A stretch of DNA of 40,138 nucleotides from Rickettsia typhi. GTDB taxonomy: Bacteria; Pseudomonadota; Alphaproteobacteria; Rickettsiales; UBA1997. Position 1 is the stretch's first letter; each line of letters opens with the position of its first letter. The translations under genes were made by a program, and so were the position numbers. Location of the stretch: positions 1 to 40,138 of the forward strand of contig CAMDJZ010000010.1 of NCBI GenBank assembly GCA_945901265.1, read 5' to 3'. The notes under the pieces were generated by a model that ran no database searches, was not told where the DNA came from, and worked only from the letters and a program-made list of their open reading frames with translations. Positions 26,462 to 35,514 of this stretch are shown here, piece by piece.

Positions 26462-27430
26462 TTAATTATTTTTTGGCTTACAAAAAGCGTAGCTTAAAAT
26501 TTTATAGCATAGTTTAGAAGCAAGGAAATCGCAGGAATGAAGATATTTTACTGGCGCTAATTCAACAACATCACTACCAACAATATTGCATATTTTACTT
26601 GCTTGACGTATTATTTCCAATGCGTCATCCCATTGCATGCCACCTGGTTCAGGTGTGCCTGTGGCTTGCATAATTCCTGAATCAAATCCATCAATATCAA
26701 AAGTTAAAAAAACTGGACGACCTTTGAGGGGCGCTACAATTTCTTGAATATTCCAATTTTTTTTATCTTTAGCAAAATGAATTTTAATGCGTTTAGAATT
26801 CGCTTCTAAAAAAGGAATTTCCGAAGCAGAAATATTGCGAATTCCGCAAGAAATTAAAGTTGAAATTGGATTATCCATAACTCGACGAAGGGCTGATGCA
26901 TGTGAAAAATATTCACCATCATAACCATCACGTAAATCAGCATGTGCATCAAAATGTAAAATTGCTAAATCAGGGTATTTTTTTACAAAAGGCCTAATTG
27001 ATCCTGCAGTGATAGAATGCTCTCCACCAAGTATTAGCGGAAATTTTTGGGCTTGTAAAATTTTATCGGTAATCTTTTCTAATTGCTCTAAACTTTTAGC
27101 AACAGAACTTTTATCAATTTTTGGAGCCTTCATGGTAAGCACACCAAATTGTAAAAAAGGTTCACACCAAAATTCTTCATCAAATAATTCAATTTGCGGA
27201 GACGCTTCGATTATGGCGCGAGGACCGTTTTTTGTTCCCGAGCCATAGCTCACTGATTTTTCAAGACCAAATGGTACCACGATTACTTTGGCATCGTCAT
27301 AATTTTGTAAATATCCTTTATCAATATATTCTTGAGGGACACCAAGAAAGCCATTCTTCAAGGTTTCAAAAGTAAAATCTTGTAAATATTTATTTTTAAC
27401 TGTTATAAATGATTCTGATTGTTTTTTCAT
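26462..27430 (-). CDS. speB: Ureohydrolase, probably agmatinase
   Basis: This 322-residue arginase-superfamily enzyme has all metal-site motifs of the binuclear manganese centre: GGEHSITAG (His138), HFDAHADLRDGYDG (Asp161, His163, Asp165) and TFDIDGFDSGIMQATGTPEPGG (Asp245, Asp247). Agmatinase, which makes putrescine and urea, is the most likely activity from the DIDGFDSGIMQATGTPEPGG pattern. Guanidinobutyrase and formiminoglutamase are close alternatives. No arginine decarboxylase or hut gene is adjacent. It lies 25 bp after purK and 5 bp before the deacylase gene on the same strand. Confidence 0.8.
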   Translation of the reverse strand: MKKQSESFITVKNKYLQDFTFETLKNGFLGVPQEYIDKGYLQNYDDAKVIVVPFGLEKSVSYGSGTKNGPRAIIEASPQIELFDEEFWCEPFLQFGVLTMKAPKIDKSSVAKSLEQLEKITDKILQAQKFPLILGGEHSITAGSIRPFVKKYPDLAILHFDAHADLRDGYDGEYFSHASALRRVMDNPISTLISCGIRNISASEIPFLEANSKRIKIHFAKDKKNWNIQEIVAPLKGRPVFLTFDIDGFDSGIMQATGTPEPGGMQWDDALEIIRQASKICNIVGSDVVELAPVKYLHSCDFLASKLCYKILSYAFCKPKNN

Positions 27431-27455
27431 GATTACAAACTATTTTAATTTGGTT

Positions 27456-28592
27456 TTAATTGGTTTTAACTATTTTATTTAGGATGTTAACATGCCCCAT
27501 TTTTCTACCTTCCTTAACTTCATTTTTGCCATATAAATGAATTTTACAAAGAGGATTTTCTTGATATTTTTCAATTTCTAAAACTTGCGAACCAATTAAA
27601 TTTTCCATTACTCCTGACGCAAAATAATCAACAGAACCAAGCTTAGAGCCTGTAATCGCACGAATTAATTGTTCAAATTGCGAAGTTATGCAAGCATCCA
27701 TTGAAAAATGTCCAGAATTATGTGGACGCGCAGCAAGTTCATTGACTAATAATTCTTGGTCAACAACAAAAAACTCAACAGCTAAAACACCAATTAAATC
27801 AAGAGCAACTGCAATATTTTTAGCAATATTTTTTGCCTTTTGTTTAAGTTTTGTAGAAATTTTTGAAGGATAAATGCTCCGCGCTAAAATACCATTTTTG
27901 TGAATATTGGTAAGCGGATCATAACAAATAATTTCCCCATTTAAGCTTCGCACGACTATTACTGAAATTTCAAAATTAAATGAGCAAAATTTTTCTAAAA
28001 TCAACTGTTGATTAGAAAAATTTTTATAGATTTGCGCTAATTTAGTTGAATCTTTTTTTATATCTAAAACAACTTGGCCCTTACCATCGTAACCCATTGA
28101 AGCAGTTTTTAAAATTGCCTTTTTAAATTCTTTTAAATTTTTTTCCAATTGAACAAGGCTAGAAATTTCAATATAATTGGTGGTTTTAATTTTAAGATTT
28201 TTTAAAAAGTTTTTTTCTAGCAAGCGATTTTGCGTAATTTTTAAAACCTCAGCACTAGGCATAAAATCTACATGTTTAGCGATAAAATTTGCGGCTTGAT
28301 AAGGAATATTTTCAAATTCAATAGTTGCGATATCAACAATATCGCAAAATTTTTTAAGAACCTTTTCATCACTATAATCGCCGAGAATAACTTCTTCAAC
28401 AACTTGTGAAGCTGGCGAATTAGCTTGATTACTAAGAACAACAACGCGATGTCCGCGTTTTTGAGCACTAAATGCAATCATTCGCCCTAATTGTCCGCCA
28501 CCAACAATCCCAATAACTTGGGGATCTAGCTGAGATTTTTTTGCTTGAGGTTTTTTAATCATAAAATCACAAAACTTATTGCTTATTGGCAT
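27456..28592 (-). CDS. purK: N5-carboxyaminoimidazole ribonucleotide synthase PurK
   Basis: This 378-residue ATP-grasp enzyme converts AIR, ATP and bicarbonate to N5-CAIR in purine synthesis. The N-terminal preATP-grasp motif VIGIVGGGQLGRMIAFSAQ is clear, as are KTASMGYDGKGQ (ATP loop, near 142-153) and the metal-binding NELAARPHNSGHFSMDAC near 278. The first 25 residues form a polar extension; an internal ATG at 28562 (residue 11) is an alternative start. PurE, the mutase that usually sits beside PurK, is not here. It leads the run purK-speB-deacylase and is divergent from the Trm112-like gene. Confidence 0.94.
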   Translation of the reverse strand: MPISNKFCDFMIKKPQAKKSQLDPQVIGIVGGGQLGRMIAFSAQKRGHRVVVLSNQANSPASQVVEEVILGDYSDEKVLKKFCDIVDIATIEFENIPYQAANFIAKHVDFMPSAEVLKITQNRLLEKNFLKNLKIKTTNYIEISSLVQLEKNLKEFKKAILKTASMGYDGKGQVVLDIKKDSTKLAQIYKNFSNQQLILEKFCSFNFEISVIVVRSLNGEIICYDPLTNIHKNGILARSIYPSKISTKLKQKAKNIAKNIAVALDLIGVLAVEFFVVDQELLVNELAARPHNSGHFSMDACITSQFEQLIRAITGSKLGSVDYFASGVMENLIGSQVLEIEKYQENPLCKIHLYGKNEVKEGRKMGHVNILNKIVKTN

Positions 28593-28746
28593 TAACTTCC
28601 TTAAAATATAAATCCACTTAAAATAAATTTCGCCAGTAATTTATAAATTATTTTACAAATTCTAAAAAATTTAAAAAATTTTTTAAGTTATTTATTGATG
28701 ATTATAAAGTGAAATTAGCATTTTTCAACAAATTTATCAAAAGTTT

Positions 28747-28926
28747 ATGAATAAAAAAATTGCCGAAGAATTATTGGCGATTCTGGTCTGCCCCTTAAGT
28801 AAAGGCAAATTAATTTATGATGAAGAAAATCAAGAACTAATTTGCTTAGAATCAAAATTAGCCTATAAAATTACTGATGGCATTCCTGTAATGCTAATAG
28901 ATCAAGCAAGAAAAATAGACAGTTAA
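28747..28926 (+). CDS. Trm112/UPF0434 family small protein
   Basis: A 59-residue protein matching the YcaR/UPF0434 pattern: LLAILVCPLSKGKLIYDEENQ followed by the conserved ...LAYKITDGIPVML close to the C-terminus. Eukaryotic and archaeal Trm112 relatives stabilise methyltransferases; bacterial ones have no settled function. The two-cysteine zinc knuckle of Trm112 is incomplete (Cys15 and Cys33 only), as in many alphaproteobacterial members. Its stop overlaps the start of rlmE by one base (TAATG), so the two are translated together; this is a suggestive context, since rlmE encodes a methyltransferase. Confidence 0.87.
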   Translation: MNKKIAEELLAILVCPLSKGKLIYDEENQELICLESKLAYKITDGIPVMLIDQARKIDS

Positions 28927-29618
28927 TGCCTCAAAAATTTCAAAATTTAAACAAAAAAAAAAGATTCAAAAAATCATCGCAAAAATGGCTATTGCGCCAA
29001 ATTAACGATCAATTTGTTGAGCGCGCTAAGATTGAAGGATATAGGTCGCGAGCTACTTTTAAAATTATCGAAATTGACGAAAAATTTAAAATTTTTAAAA
29101 AAAATAAAATTGTTATTGATCTTGGATGTGCCCCTGGTGGATGGAGTCAATACGCAGTTGAAAAAGTAGGGCAAGGCAATGTTATCGCAATTGACTTACT
29201 TGATATTACGGAAATTGTTGGCGTTAAATTTTTCAAGCAGGATTTTTTACAAGAAAATGCTGTAGAAAAAATTAAAGAACAGCTTCTTTTTATACCTCAT
29301 AATAATCATGCTTTATGCGATGTACTATTAAGCGATATGGCCAGCAATGCTTGTGGCGATCGCGCAACTGATCATTTACGAATAATTTTATTACTCGAAG
29401 AAGCCTTAAATTTAGCAACACAAATTCTTCGAAAAAATGGCATCTTTGTTGGCAAAATATTTCAGGGCGGAAGTTCTGCAGAGATTTTAAAAAAACTTCG
29501 CGAAAATTTTTCACAGGTGAAATATTTTAAACCCGAATCATCACGCAAAGATTCTGCTGAAACTTATCTTGTTGCTCTTGGCTTCAAAGCCAAGGCTGGC
29601 GCAATCCAATTACCATAA
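28926..29618 (+). CDS. rlmE: 23S rRNA Um2552 2'-O-methyltransferase RlmE (FtsJ)
   Basis: This 230-residue Rossmann-fold methyltransferase modifies U2552 in the A-loop of 23S rRNA. The SAM motif is VIDLGCAPGGWSQYA (63-77). The catalytic K-D-K-E set is visible as Lys46 (RATFK), Asp137 (LLSDMASN), Lys177 (FVGKIFQGG) and Glu212 (DSAETYLVA). KPESSRKDSAETY, just before the end, is typical of FtsJ. The N-terminus is rich in Lys/Arg, as expected for rRNA binding. It is coupled to the preceding Trm112-like gene by a one-base overlap and is convergent with the dehydratase gene 130 bp further on. Confidence 0.95.
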   Translation: MPQKFQNLNKKKRFKKSSQKWLLRQINDQFVERAKIEGYRSRATFKIIEIDEKFKIFKKNKIVIDLGCAPGGWSQYAVEKVGQGNVIAIDLLDITEIVGVKFFKQDFLQENAVEKIKEQLLFIPHNNHALCDVLLSDMASNACGDRATDHLRIILLLEEALNLATQILRKNGIFVGKIFQGGSSAEILKKLRENFSQVKYFKPESSRKDSAETYLVALGFKAKAGAIQLP

Positions 29619-29748
29619 AACCATTTGGATCAATATAATCTATTGTCAACATAACAAATCATTGGCGATGAAGCGATTGGGGTTTTTCCTAAATTTGCCA
29701 TAGAAATTTATTGGCAATTTATTGGCAATTTAATTGATAGAAATGGCG

Positions 29749-30690
29749 CTATATTTCAATATTTCCGCCTGATATAATTATCAAAAATTTTTGATTCTGC
29801 TCAGAAATATTGCGCTGCAAATATAATTCCAAACCAGCAATTGATAAGGCTGAGGTTGGTTCAATTTTTTCTTGTAAAATTTCTGTAAGATATTTTTGCC
29901 AATAAATTATTTTTTCCTCGGGAATTTCAATAATGCCGGTTATTTTTTTTAAATATTCAAAACAGCGCAAAGAAACCTTAAGAGTTCGAGCGCCATCAGC
30001 AATTGTTGGTGGAGTATCTTCAAAACCAATAATTTTCCCTAGCTTTAAAGAATTGGAAGCATCATTGGCCATTAACGGTTCACAACCGATAATCTTGGCA
30101 TTTGCTGATAATTGCTGACTCGCAAGATAAGATCCCGCGAGCAATCCACCTCCGCCACAAGGCGCAAAAATTGCCGACACTTCACCTATTTCTTTTAGCG
30201 CTTCTAAAACACAGCTACCTTGCCCAGCAATCACATCATCATTATCAGAGGGGTGAATGAAAAAATAACCCTGCCGTTGTTTTTCTTCAGCCAAGTCATT
30301 GGCAATGCTACGTTTTTCGCAAAGCACAACTTCAGCGCCTAATTGACGCGAAAGCATAACTTTATAGGGCGAAACAGTATTTGCCATATAAATTAATACT
30401 GGAATGTTAAATTTTTTTCCTACATAGGCAGCTGCTTGCGCATGATTTCCAGAACTTTGAACAACAATTTTTTTAGGAAATTTACAATGCTTTTGATAAT
30501 AAGCTAACACCGCATTAAAAGCTCCCCGAGCCTTAAATGATTGGGTTACTTGCTGGCTATCCATCTTAAAAAAAACTTGTGAATTCAAGATTTTATTTAT
30601 GAATGAATTGGAAATAATTGGCGTATTTTTAATATGATTTTCTATTAACCGCGAGGCTTTAACTACGTCTTCGCAATTTAAAAGATTCAT
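29749..30690 (-). CDS. Threonine dehydratase/serine racemase-like PLP enzyme
   Basis: This 313-residue fold-type II PLP enzyme has the cofactor lysine Lys53 in TQSFKARGAFNA, the substrate loop SSGNHAQAAAY (79-89) and the phosphate-binding GGGGLL (179-184). There is no C-terminal ACT domain, so it resembles the short catabolic threonine dehydratase or serine racemase rather than regulated biosynthetic IlvA. The products, 2-oxobutyrate or pyruvate plus ammonia via an enamine, are what RidA detoxifies, and ridA is 1.4 kb upstream on the same strand. Serine racemase activity cannot be excluded. Confidence 0.82.
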   Translation of the reverse strand: MNLLNCEDVVKASRLIENHIKNTPIISNSFINKILNSQVFFKMDSQQVTQSFKARGAFNAVLAYYQKHCKFPKKIVVQSSGNHAQAAAYVGKKFNIPVLIYMANTVSPYKVMLSRQLGAEVVLCEKRSIANDLAEEKQRQGYFFIHPSDNDDVIAGQGSCVLEALKEIGEVSAIFAPCGGGGLLAGSYLASQQLSANAKIIGCEPLMANDASNSLKLGKIIGFEDTPPTIADGARTLKVSLRCFEYLKKITGIIEIPEEKIIYWQKYLTEILQEKIEPTSALSIAGLELYLQRNISEQNQKFLIIISGGNIEI

Positions 30691-30839
30691 GTCTTTAGAA
30701 AAAAATATTAAAAATATAACTAAATTTTATTTTCTAAAATTTATAATTTTAATGTTTATAAAGTAAAAAATAAAATTGCCAATTAAATTTATTAGATTTT
30801 AACTTTTTTTAAATAATCAAAAAATAAATTTTCAATTAT

Positions 30840-32027
30840 TTATTCTAAATCGTCAGATTCAGACTCATTAGACTCTTCTTCAGACTCATTAGACTCTTCT
30901 TCAGCTGATTCGGGCTTTGGAGATTGAGGCTTGCTAAATAATTGTGAAATATCTTGAAATGATTTAAACTCAATAGCATTGCCGCTTGGATCATAAAAAA
31001 ACATCGTCGCTTGCTCGCCAACTTCGCCTTGAAAACGAATATAAGGCTCAATAACAAATTGCATTTGTGCATCTTTAAGTTTTTGAGCAAAATTATGAAA
31101 ATGTTTCCAACCTATAACCACTCCAAAATGAGGAACTGGCACACCATTACTATCAACTTCATTGACAATTTGTTGAGTGCGATTGTCAATTTTAGTTGGG
31201 CGAAGATGTGTTACAAGCTGATGACCAAAAAGATTCCAATCAATCCAAGTATTATCCGATCTTCCTTCAACTAAGCCGAGCATTTCACCATAAAATTTTC
31301 GTGTTTCAACCAAATCATTAACCGTAATTGACAGATGAAAAGGAGAAATATAAGGGCGATTTGATTTACGATCTTGTTTAGATTGATGACTAGTAGAATC
31401 TTTTTTTACAAATTGCGATGGCTTATCTTTAGAAAATCTTTCACGGGGTCCTTCATTAGATCTGAAGCCAGAAGATGAATTGCGCGAAGATCGTGAATCT
31501 GATCTTGCAAATGAATTTCCACGACTAGGTCTTTCATTTTCGCTAGAGTTTCTTGAAAAATTTTCATCACCTGAATGACGCTTATTTGCAAAGCCTCTTT
31601 CATTTGATCGGAAATCTCCACTAAAATTTTCATCATTTTGGCGAGGTCTCTTGGAAAATGATCTAGAATCTTGAAAATCTCCTGAAGAATTTTCTTCACC
31701 ATCTCGACGATTTTTTGTAAATGGCTTTGAACTTCCCCAGGGTTTTTTAAAGAATTTTTTTTGACCTTCAAATTGAGGCAACTCCCATGATGGCCTTCTT
31801 TTAGGAGCTGAAGATCTTGAGTTGGAGCGAAAAGATCCGCGCTCACCTTCAGAATTTGCGGAATTAGAACGAAAGGATCCGCGCTCACCTTCAAAACGTG
31901 AGGAGTTGGAGTTGAAAGATCCGCGTTCGCCATCAGAATTTGAAGATGATGAGCGGAAATTTTTTTGACTTGGTTTGGCAAAATTTTTAGTATAATTTCT
32001 TGCTGAATTGTTTTTGGTATAGACCAT
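30840..32027 (-). CDS. VOC-domain protein with long disordered basic N-terminus and acidic tail
   Basis: A 395-residue protein from ATG at 32027; a TTG ten codons further upstream is less likely. Residues 1-223 are low complexity, rich in Ser, Arg, Asn, Gly and Phe, with three 14-residue repeats of the GERGSFRSNS type. Residues about 225-365 form a glyoxalase/dioxygenase (VOC) domain: ISPFHLSITVNDL (metal-ligand His231), FYGEMLGLVEGRS, VPVPHFGVV (His300), GEQATMFFYDPSGN and AIEFKSF (Glu353). The domain is close to a common stand-alone alphaproteobacterial protein of about 130 residues. The last 25 residues are acidic (EEESNES repeats). The catalytic role is unknown. The basic extension suggests nucleic-acid or membrane binding, which is inference. 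Confidence 0.85.
   Translation of the reverse strand: MVYTKNNSARNYTKNFAKPSQKNFRSSSSNSDGERGSFNSNSSRFEGERGSFRSNSANSEGERGSFRSNSRSSAPKRRPSWELPQFEGQKKFFKKPWGSSKPFTKNRRDGEENSSGDFQDSRSFSKRPRQNDENFSGDFRSNERGFANKRHSGDENFSRNSSENERPSRGNSFARSDSRSSRNSSSGFRSNEGPRERFSKDKPSQFVKKDSTSHQSKQDRKSNRPYISPFHLSITVNDLVETRKFYGEMLGLVEGRSDNTWIDWNLFGHQLVTHLRPTKIDNRTQQIVNEVDSNGVPVPHFGVVIGWKHFHNFAQKLKDAQMQFVIEPYIRFQGEVGEQATMFFYDPSGNAIEFKSFQDISQLFSKPQSPKPESAEEESNESEEESNESESDDLE
30860..30901 (-). repeat. 21-bp tandem duplication in the acidic tail
   Basis: The unit CAGACTCATTAGACTCTTCTT occurs at 30860-30880 and again, identical, at 30881-30901. It encodes two copies of a Glu/Ser/Asn heptapeptide near the C-terminus of the VOC protein. 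The identity at DNA level points to a recent duplication. Confidence 0.85.
31834..31934 (-). repeat. 42-bp repeats in the VOC protein's N-terminal region
   Basis: GATCCGCGCTCACCTTC begins at 31834 and 31876, and a variant (GATCCGCGTTCGCCATC) at 31918. The period is exactly 42 bp, that is 14 codons of the GERGSFRSNS-type unit. The first two copies differ at few positions. The tandem array expands the disordered region in frame. Confidence 0.85.
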
Positions 32028-32121
32028 GATTATTTGAAAAAAGTTAAGAGAAAACAATTAACAAGGTTAATTATCTTTAATTGTTAATTGTTATTATGGT
32101 AAGTTAATAATTTTATTAACT

Positions 32122-32586
32122 TTATTTTATTTCAAAAATTGCATCAACTTCAACTGCCACACCAAAGGGAAGGGAGCCAGAGCCAACGGCAGCGCGAGCA
32201 TGTTTGCCAGCGTCACCAAAAATCTCGGCAATTAAATCAGAAGCGCCATTAGCAACAACCGGGTGATCTTTGAAATCAACATCACCATTAACAAAAATTC
32301 CGAGTTTTATGCATTTTGTAACTCGATCTAGATTACCTTCGCAGGCAACTTTCAACTGAGCTAAAATATTAATTGCACAAAGTTTAGCAAATTTTTTGGC
32401 CTCATCAGCACTAAAATCTTTACCAACTTTGCCAATGCCTTGAAGTTTACCATTTTCCAAAGGCAATTGTCCAGAGATAAAAACTATATTATTGCTCTTT
32501 ACAAAACCAACATAGTTAGCGACTGGAGTTGCAGGGCTAGGGAGAGTAATCCCAATTTCATTTATTTTTTTTTCGTAATTTGACAT
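32122..32586 (-). CDS. ridA: RidA family enamine/imine deaminase
   Basis: A 154-residue member of the YjgF/YER057c/UK114 superfamily, of the longer type common in alphaproteobacteria. It hydrolyses reactive enamines such as 2-aminoacrylate made by PLP enzymes. Motifs are NIVFISGQLPLENGKLQGIG, the NGASDLIAEIFGDAGKHARA segment and AVGSGSLPFGVAVEVDAIFE, where Arg of HARAAVG matches the catalytic arginine. The ATG at 32586 gives the family N-terminus; the frame extends eight codons further without similarity. Two PLP enzymes that could need it (the dehydratase and the transaminase) are in the window. Confidence 0.93.
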   Translation of the reverse strand: MSNYEKKINEIGITLPSPATPVANYVGFVKSNNIVFISGQLPLENGKLQGIGKVGKDFSADEAKKFAKLCAINILAQLKVACEGNLDRVTKCIKLGIFVNGDVDFKDHPVVANGASDLIAEIFGDAGKHARAAVGSGSLPFGVAVEVDAIFEIK

Positions 32587-32714
32587 AAAATATACAATTA
32601 TTTTTAACAATCTATCTAAGAACTACTAAATTTCTTAATATTTTTAAACTTTTATAATTATTTTAACTAATAAAAGTTAAAAGTAAAATAATTTGATTTA
32701 ATTATGAATTTTGG

Positions 32715-33734
32715 TTAAACTCCCTTGATACCTAGTTTTAAAAATAATTCTTGATCTTTTTTAGTTTGTGGATTTTGCGTTGTTAAAAGTTTTTCGCCAT
32801 AAAAAATAGAATTGGCTCCTGCCAAAAAACATAAGGCTTGTGTTTGCTCATTCATTTCTTCGCGACCTGCCGATAAACGAACTTTAGCTTTAGGCATCAT
32901 AATTCTTGCAACGGCAATAGTCCGAATAAACTCAAATGGATCAAGATTTTCAATATTTTCCAGTGGCGTACCTTTAACCTTAACAAGCATGTTTATTGGC
33001 ACTGATTCAGGTTGCTTCGGTAAATTAGCAAGTATGATCAACATTTTGGCGCGATCTTCCCTAGTTTCGCCCATGCCAACAATTCCGCCCGAACAAACAT
33101 TTAATCCAGCTTCACGAACATTTTTTAAAGTGTTTAAGCGATCCGCAAAATTTCGCGTCGAAATAATTTCTGAATAAAATTCTTCGGAAGAATCGATATT
33201 GTGATTGTAATAATCAAGTCCCGCTTCCTTAAGTTTTTTACTTTGAGTATCGGTAAGCATTCCTAAAGTCATGCAGGTTTCTAAACCAGTATCTTTAACT
33301 GCTTGAACAATTTCGCAAATTTTTTCAACGTCACGATCGTGGAGACTTCGCCATGCTGCACCCATACAAAATCTTGAAGCTCCTGATTTCTTGGCGTTTT
33401 GCGCAGATTCTAAAATTTTATCGATCGCCAATAAGCCTTGCTTTTCAAGGCCTGTATCGTAATGCGCAGATTGTGGACAATATTTACAATTTTCAGGACA
33501 TCCTCCTGTCTTAATGCTTAAAAGAGTGCTGATTTGCACTTCATTTGGATTATGAAATTGACGATGAAGTTGCGAAGCCTCGAAAATCAAGTCGTTAAAG
33601 GGTAACGCAAAAAACTCTAAAACTTCGTTAATTTGAAAATTTTTAACTTCATTTTCAATTGTATTATCCAAGAGTAGCTCAATATTTTCAAGCTCCTTGG
33701 TGGTTTTTTGTATATTTTTTTGTATTAAACTCAT
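32715..33734 (-). CDS. bioB: Biotin synthase BioB
   Basis: A 339-residue radical-SAM enzyme that inserts sulfur into dethiobiotin. The [4Fe-4S] motif is Cys79-Cys83-Cys86 in [36 protein letters not shown] and the [2Fe-2S] ligand arginine in [10 protein letters not shown] are as in BioB. The ATG at 33734 overlaps the midA stop by four bases (ATGA); a TTG two codons upstream is less likely. No bioF, bioD, bioA or bioC is visible, so dethiobiotin must come from dispersed genes or from outside. Confidence 0.96.
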   Translation of the reverse strand: MSLIQKNIQKTTKELENIELLLDNTIENEVKNFQINEVLEFFALPFNDLIFEASQLHRQFHNPNEVQISTLLSIKTGGCPENCKYCPQSAHYDTGLEKQGLLAIDKILESAQNAKKSGASRFCMGAAWRSLHDRDVEKICEIVQAVKDTGLETCMTLGMLTDTQSKKLKEAGLDYYNHNIDSSEEFYSEIISTRNFADRLNTLKNVREAGLNVCSGGIVGMGETREDRAKMLIILANLPKQPESVPINMLVKVKGTPLENIENLDPFEFIRTIAVARIMMPKAKVRLSAGREEMNEQTQALCFLAGANSIFYGEKLLTTQNPQTKKDQELFLKLGIKGV

Positions 33735-34798
33735 CGCCAAATTATATGAAATTTAAAAAGTTCTCCCATTTGAGTAGGTGAAATTAAACGCTCTAAACCC
33801 TGAGCAATTTGTTGCGCTTGCGCAGGGTTTTTTTCAAGCAATTTTTGCGAACGCTCATAAGCGCCGAGCTCAAGCAAAAACTGTCTTTGTGCAATCAAAG
33901 AAGTTTTGAGTTTAAAATTTTTTGCTATTTTATCAAGTGCTAAAAAATCAACATGGGCAGTAATATCGCATCCGCTAAGCGCGTCAATAAAATCAACCTT
34001 TCGGTGATTCTTAAGGGCTTGCAAGCTATCTGCAAAATCATAATTATCATATCCGTAATCACAGTTAATTGCTATTCCTCCATAGCTTTGCAAGGCATGA
34101 CATATTTCTTCCATAAAACTCCTTGCCGATAAACTATATTCGAAGACCCCGCCAATATGAGCCTCGCGACTAAATTTTTCTCCCAATTGCTGTTTAACAA
34201 ATTGATCATCTTCTAAATTAAATTCATTAACAATAATTCGCGGGTTACTTCGCTTACAATCATCTGCAAATTCAATTAAACGCTTACACCATCCATCATT
34301 AGTTTTTACAAATTGATCTATAGCAAAACAATCGAATAACTCATTGCTTAACAAAAAAATTTGACCATTTTTTTCTTTTAAAAAATTAGCAAAATTTTCA
34401 TGCCATTTGATATTTATTGACGGAAAAAATTCCTGTAAATTTTGTTTTTGAATTGCAATTAAACTAACATTAATTTCAATAATGTGAAAAGTTGTTTGAC
34501 TTAGAAAATCAATGGCTATTTGATTTTTTTTATTCGCTAAATTATTAATCGATTTTAAAATATCGCGCATTAAAAATCCTCTACCAGCTCCAACTTCTAC
34601 GAATGATAATTTTGATTTATTTTCAAAAAAAATATGCAAAAAATAGCCAGCTATCACTTCGCCAAAAATTTGCGAAATTTCAGGGGAGGTTATAAAATCA
34701 CCATCTTTTCCTAAAGGATTTTTATGTCGGTAATAGCCATTATCCATGTTAAATAAGGCTTCATTAATAATTTGTGAAAGGCTATAGCGCTTATTCAT
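33731..34798 (-). CDS. midA: MidA/NDUFAF7-type SAM-dependent methyltransferase
   Basis: A 355-residue member of the COG1565 family. The mitochondrial relative NDUFAF7 (MidA) methylates an arginine of the complex I 49-kDa subunit during assembly. Family features are [20 protein letters not shown] at 17-36 (from YY...GxxGDFxTSPEIS), the SAM site [16 protein letters not shown] (about 61-76), [17 protein letters not shown], and the C-terminal [11 protein letters not shown]...[14 protein letters not shown]. The start is short compared with some relatives, which carry an extra N-terminal helix. It overlaps bioB by four bases. Role in this organism is by family. Confidence 0.9.
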   Translation of the reverse strand: MNKRYSLSQIINEALFNMDNGYYRHKNPLGKDGDFITSPEISQIFGEVIAGYFLHIFFENKSKLSFVEVGAGRGFLMRDILKSINNLANKKNQIAIDFLSQTTFHIIEINVSLIAIQKQNLQEFFPSINIKWHENFANFLKEKNGQIFLLSNELFDCFAIDQFVKTNDGWCKRLIEFADDCKRSNPRIIVNEFNLEDDQFVKQQLGEKFSREAHIGGVFEYSLSARSFMEEICHALQSYGGIAINCDYGYDNYDFADSLQALKNHRKVDFIDALSGCDITAHVDFLALDKIAKNFKLKTSLIAQRQFLLELGAYERSQKLLEKNPAQAQQIAQGLERLISPTQMGELFKFHIIWR

Positions 34799-34861
34799 TA
34801 TTACAAAAATTATTGAAAATAACTATAAATTTATATTTGATTTATTTCTTAAGTTTTTTTA

Positions 34862-35506
34862 TTACGGACGCCAATCAATAAAATTTTTAAGAAATTGCAG
34901 ACCTTTTTCGCCACTTTTTTCGGGATGAAATTGTGCACCAATAACATTTTCCTTGGCGATCAAAGCATTGATTTTATTATCGCCGTATTGCACTTGCGCT
35001 AAAACATTATTTTCATTTTGACAAATAAAATGATATGAATTAGCAAAGTAAAAATGATCACCATCTGCAATAGCCTTAAGCAATGGATGTTTAGAATTTT
35101 TGATTAGCAAATTATTCCAACCCATGTGGGGAATTTTTAGATCCTTACCTTCATGACTTTTGCCGTTTATTTTTTCAACACGACCATTGATAAATCCTAG
35201 CCCTTGATGATTTCCATTCTCTAGGCCAATTGAAGCTAATACCTGCATGCCAACACAAATTCCTAAAAATGGTTTTTTTTCTTTGATTACTTGATTGCGC
35301 ACTTCATTAAGAAAGCCTTCGCCGATTTTTAATCCAGACATGCAGTCCCCAAAAGATCCAACTCCTGGTAAAATTAAATGGGTTGCCGATCTAAGCTCGT
35401 TTATATCGCATGAAACAACAGCGTCAATTTGTGAATCAATATTTTTAATAGCACTGATCACGGACTCGGTGTTTCCTGCACCATAATCAATAATAAAAAT
35501 TTTCAT
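34862..35506 (-). CDS. hisH: Imidazole glycerol phosphate synthase glutaminase HisH
   Basis: A 214-residue class I glutamine amidotransferase. The catalytic triad is Cys84 in FLGICVGMQVL, His194 and Glu196 in GAQFHPEKSGEKG; IIDYGAGN at the N-terminus and PHMGWNNL are HisH hallmarks. It supplies ammonia to HisF, which makes IGP and AICAR in histidine synthesis. Neither hisF nor hisA follows: downstream is midA. The DUF2628 gene lies 8 bp upstream. A HisH-like partner in surface-sugar amination is a possible alternative, but no sugar gene is close. Confidence 0.88.
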   Translation of the reverse strand: MKIFIIDYGAGNTESVISAIKNIDSQIDAVVSCDINELRSATHLILPGVGSFGDCMSGLKIGEGFLNEVRNQVIKEKKPFLGICVGMQVLASIGLENGNHQGLGFINGRVEKINGKSHEGKDLKIPHMGWNNLLIKNSKHPLLKAIADGDHFYFANSYHFICQNENNVLAQVQYGDNKINALIAKENVIGAQFHPEKSGEKGLQFLKNFIDWRP

Positions 35507-35514
35507 GAATCTTT

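Noticed and set aside
29690..29740. Direct repeat TTTATTGGCAAT between rlmE and the dehydratase gene
   Set aside because: Two 12-bp copies in A/T-rich DNA with no further copies seen; probably slippage.
31406..31981. 191-codon frame overlapping the VOC gene on the same strand
   Set aside because: It is a shifted reading of the low-complexity region; the main frame continues into a conserved VOC domain, and this one does not.
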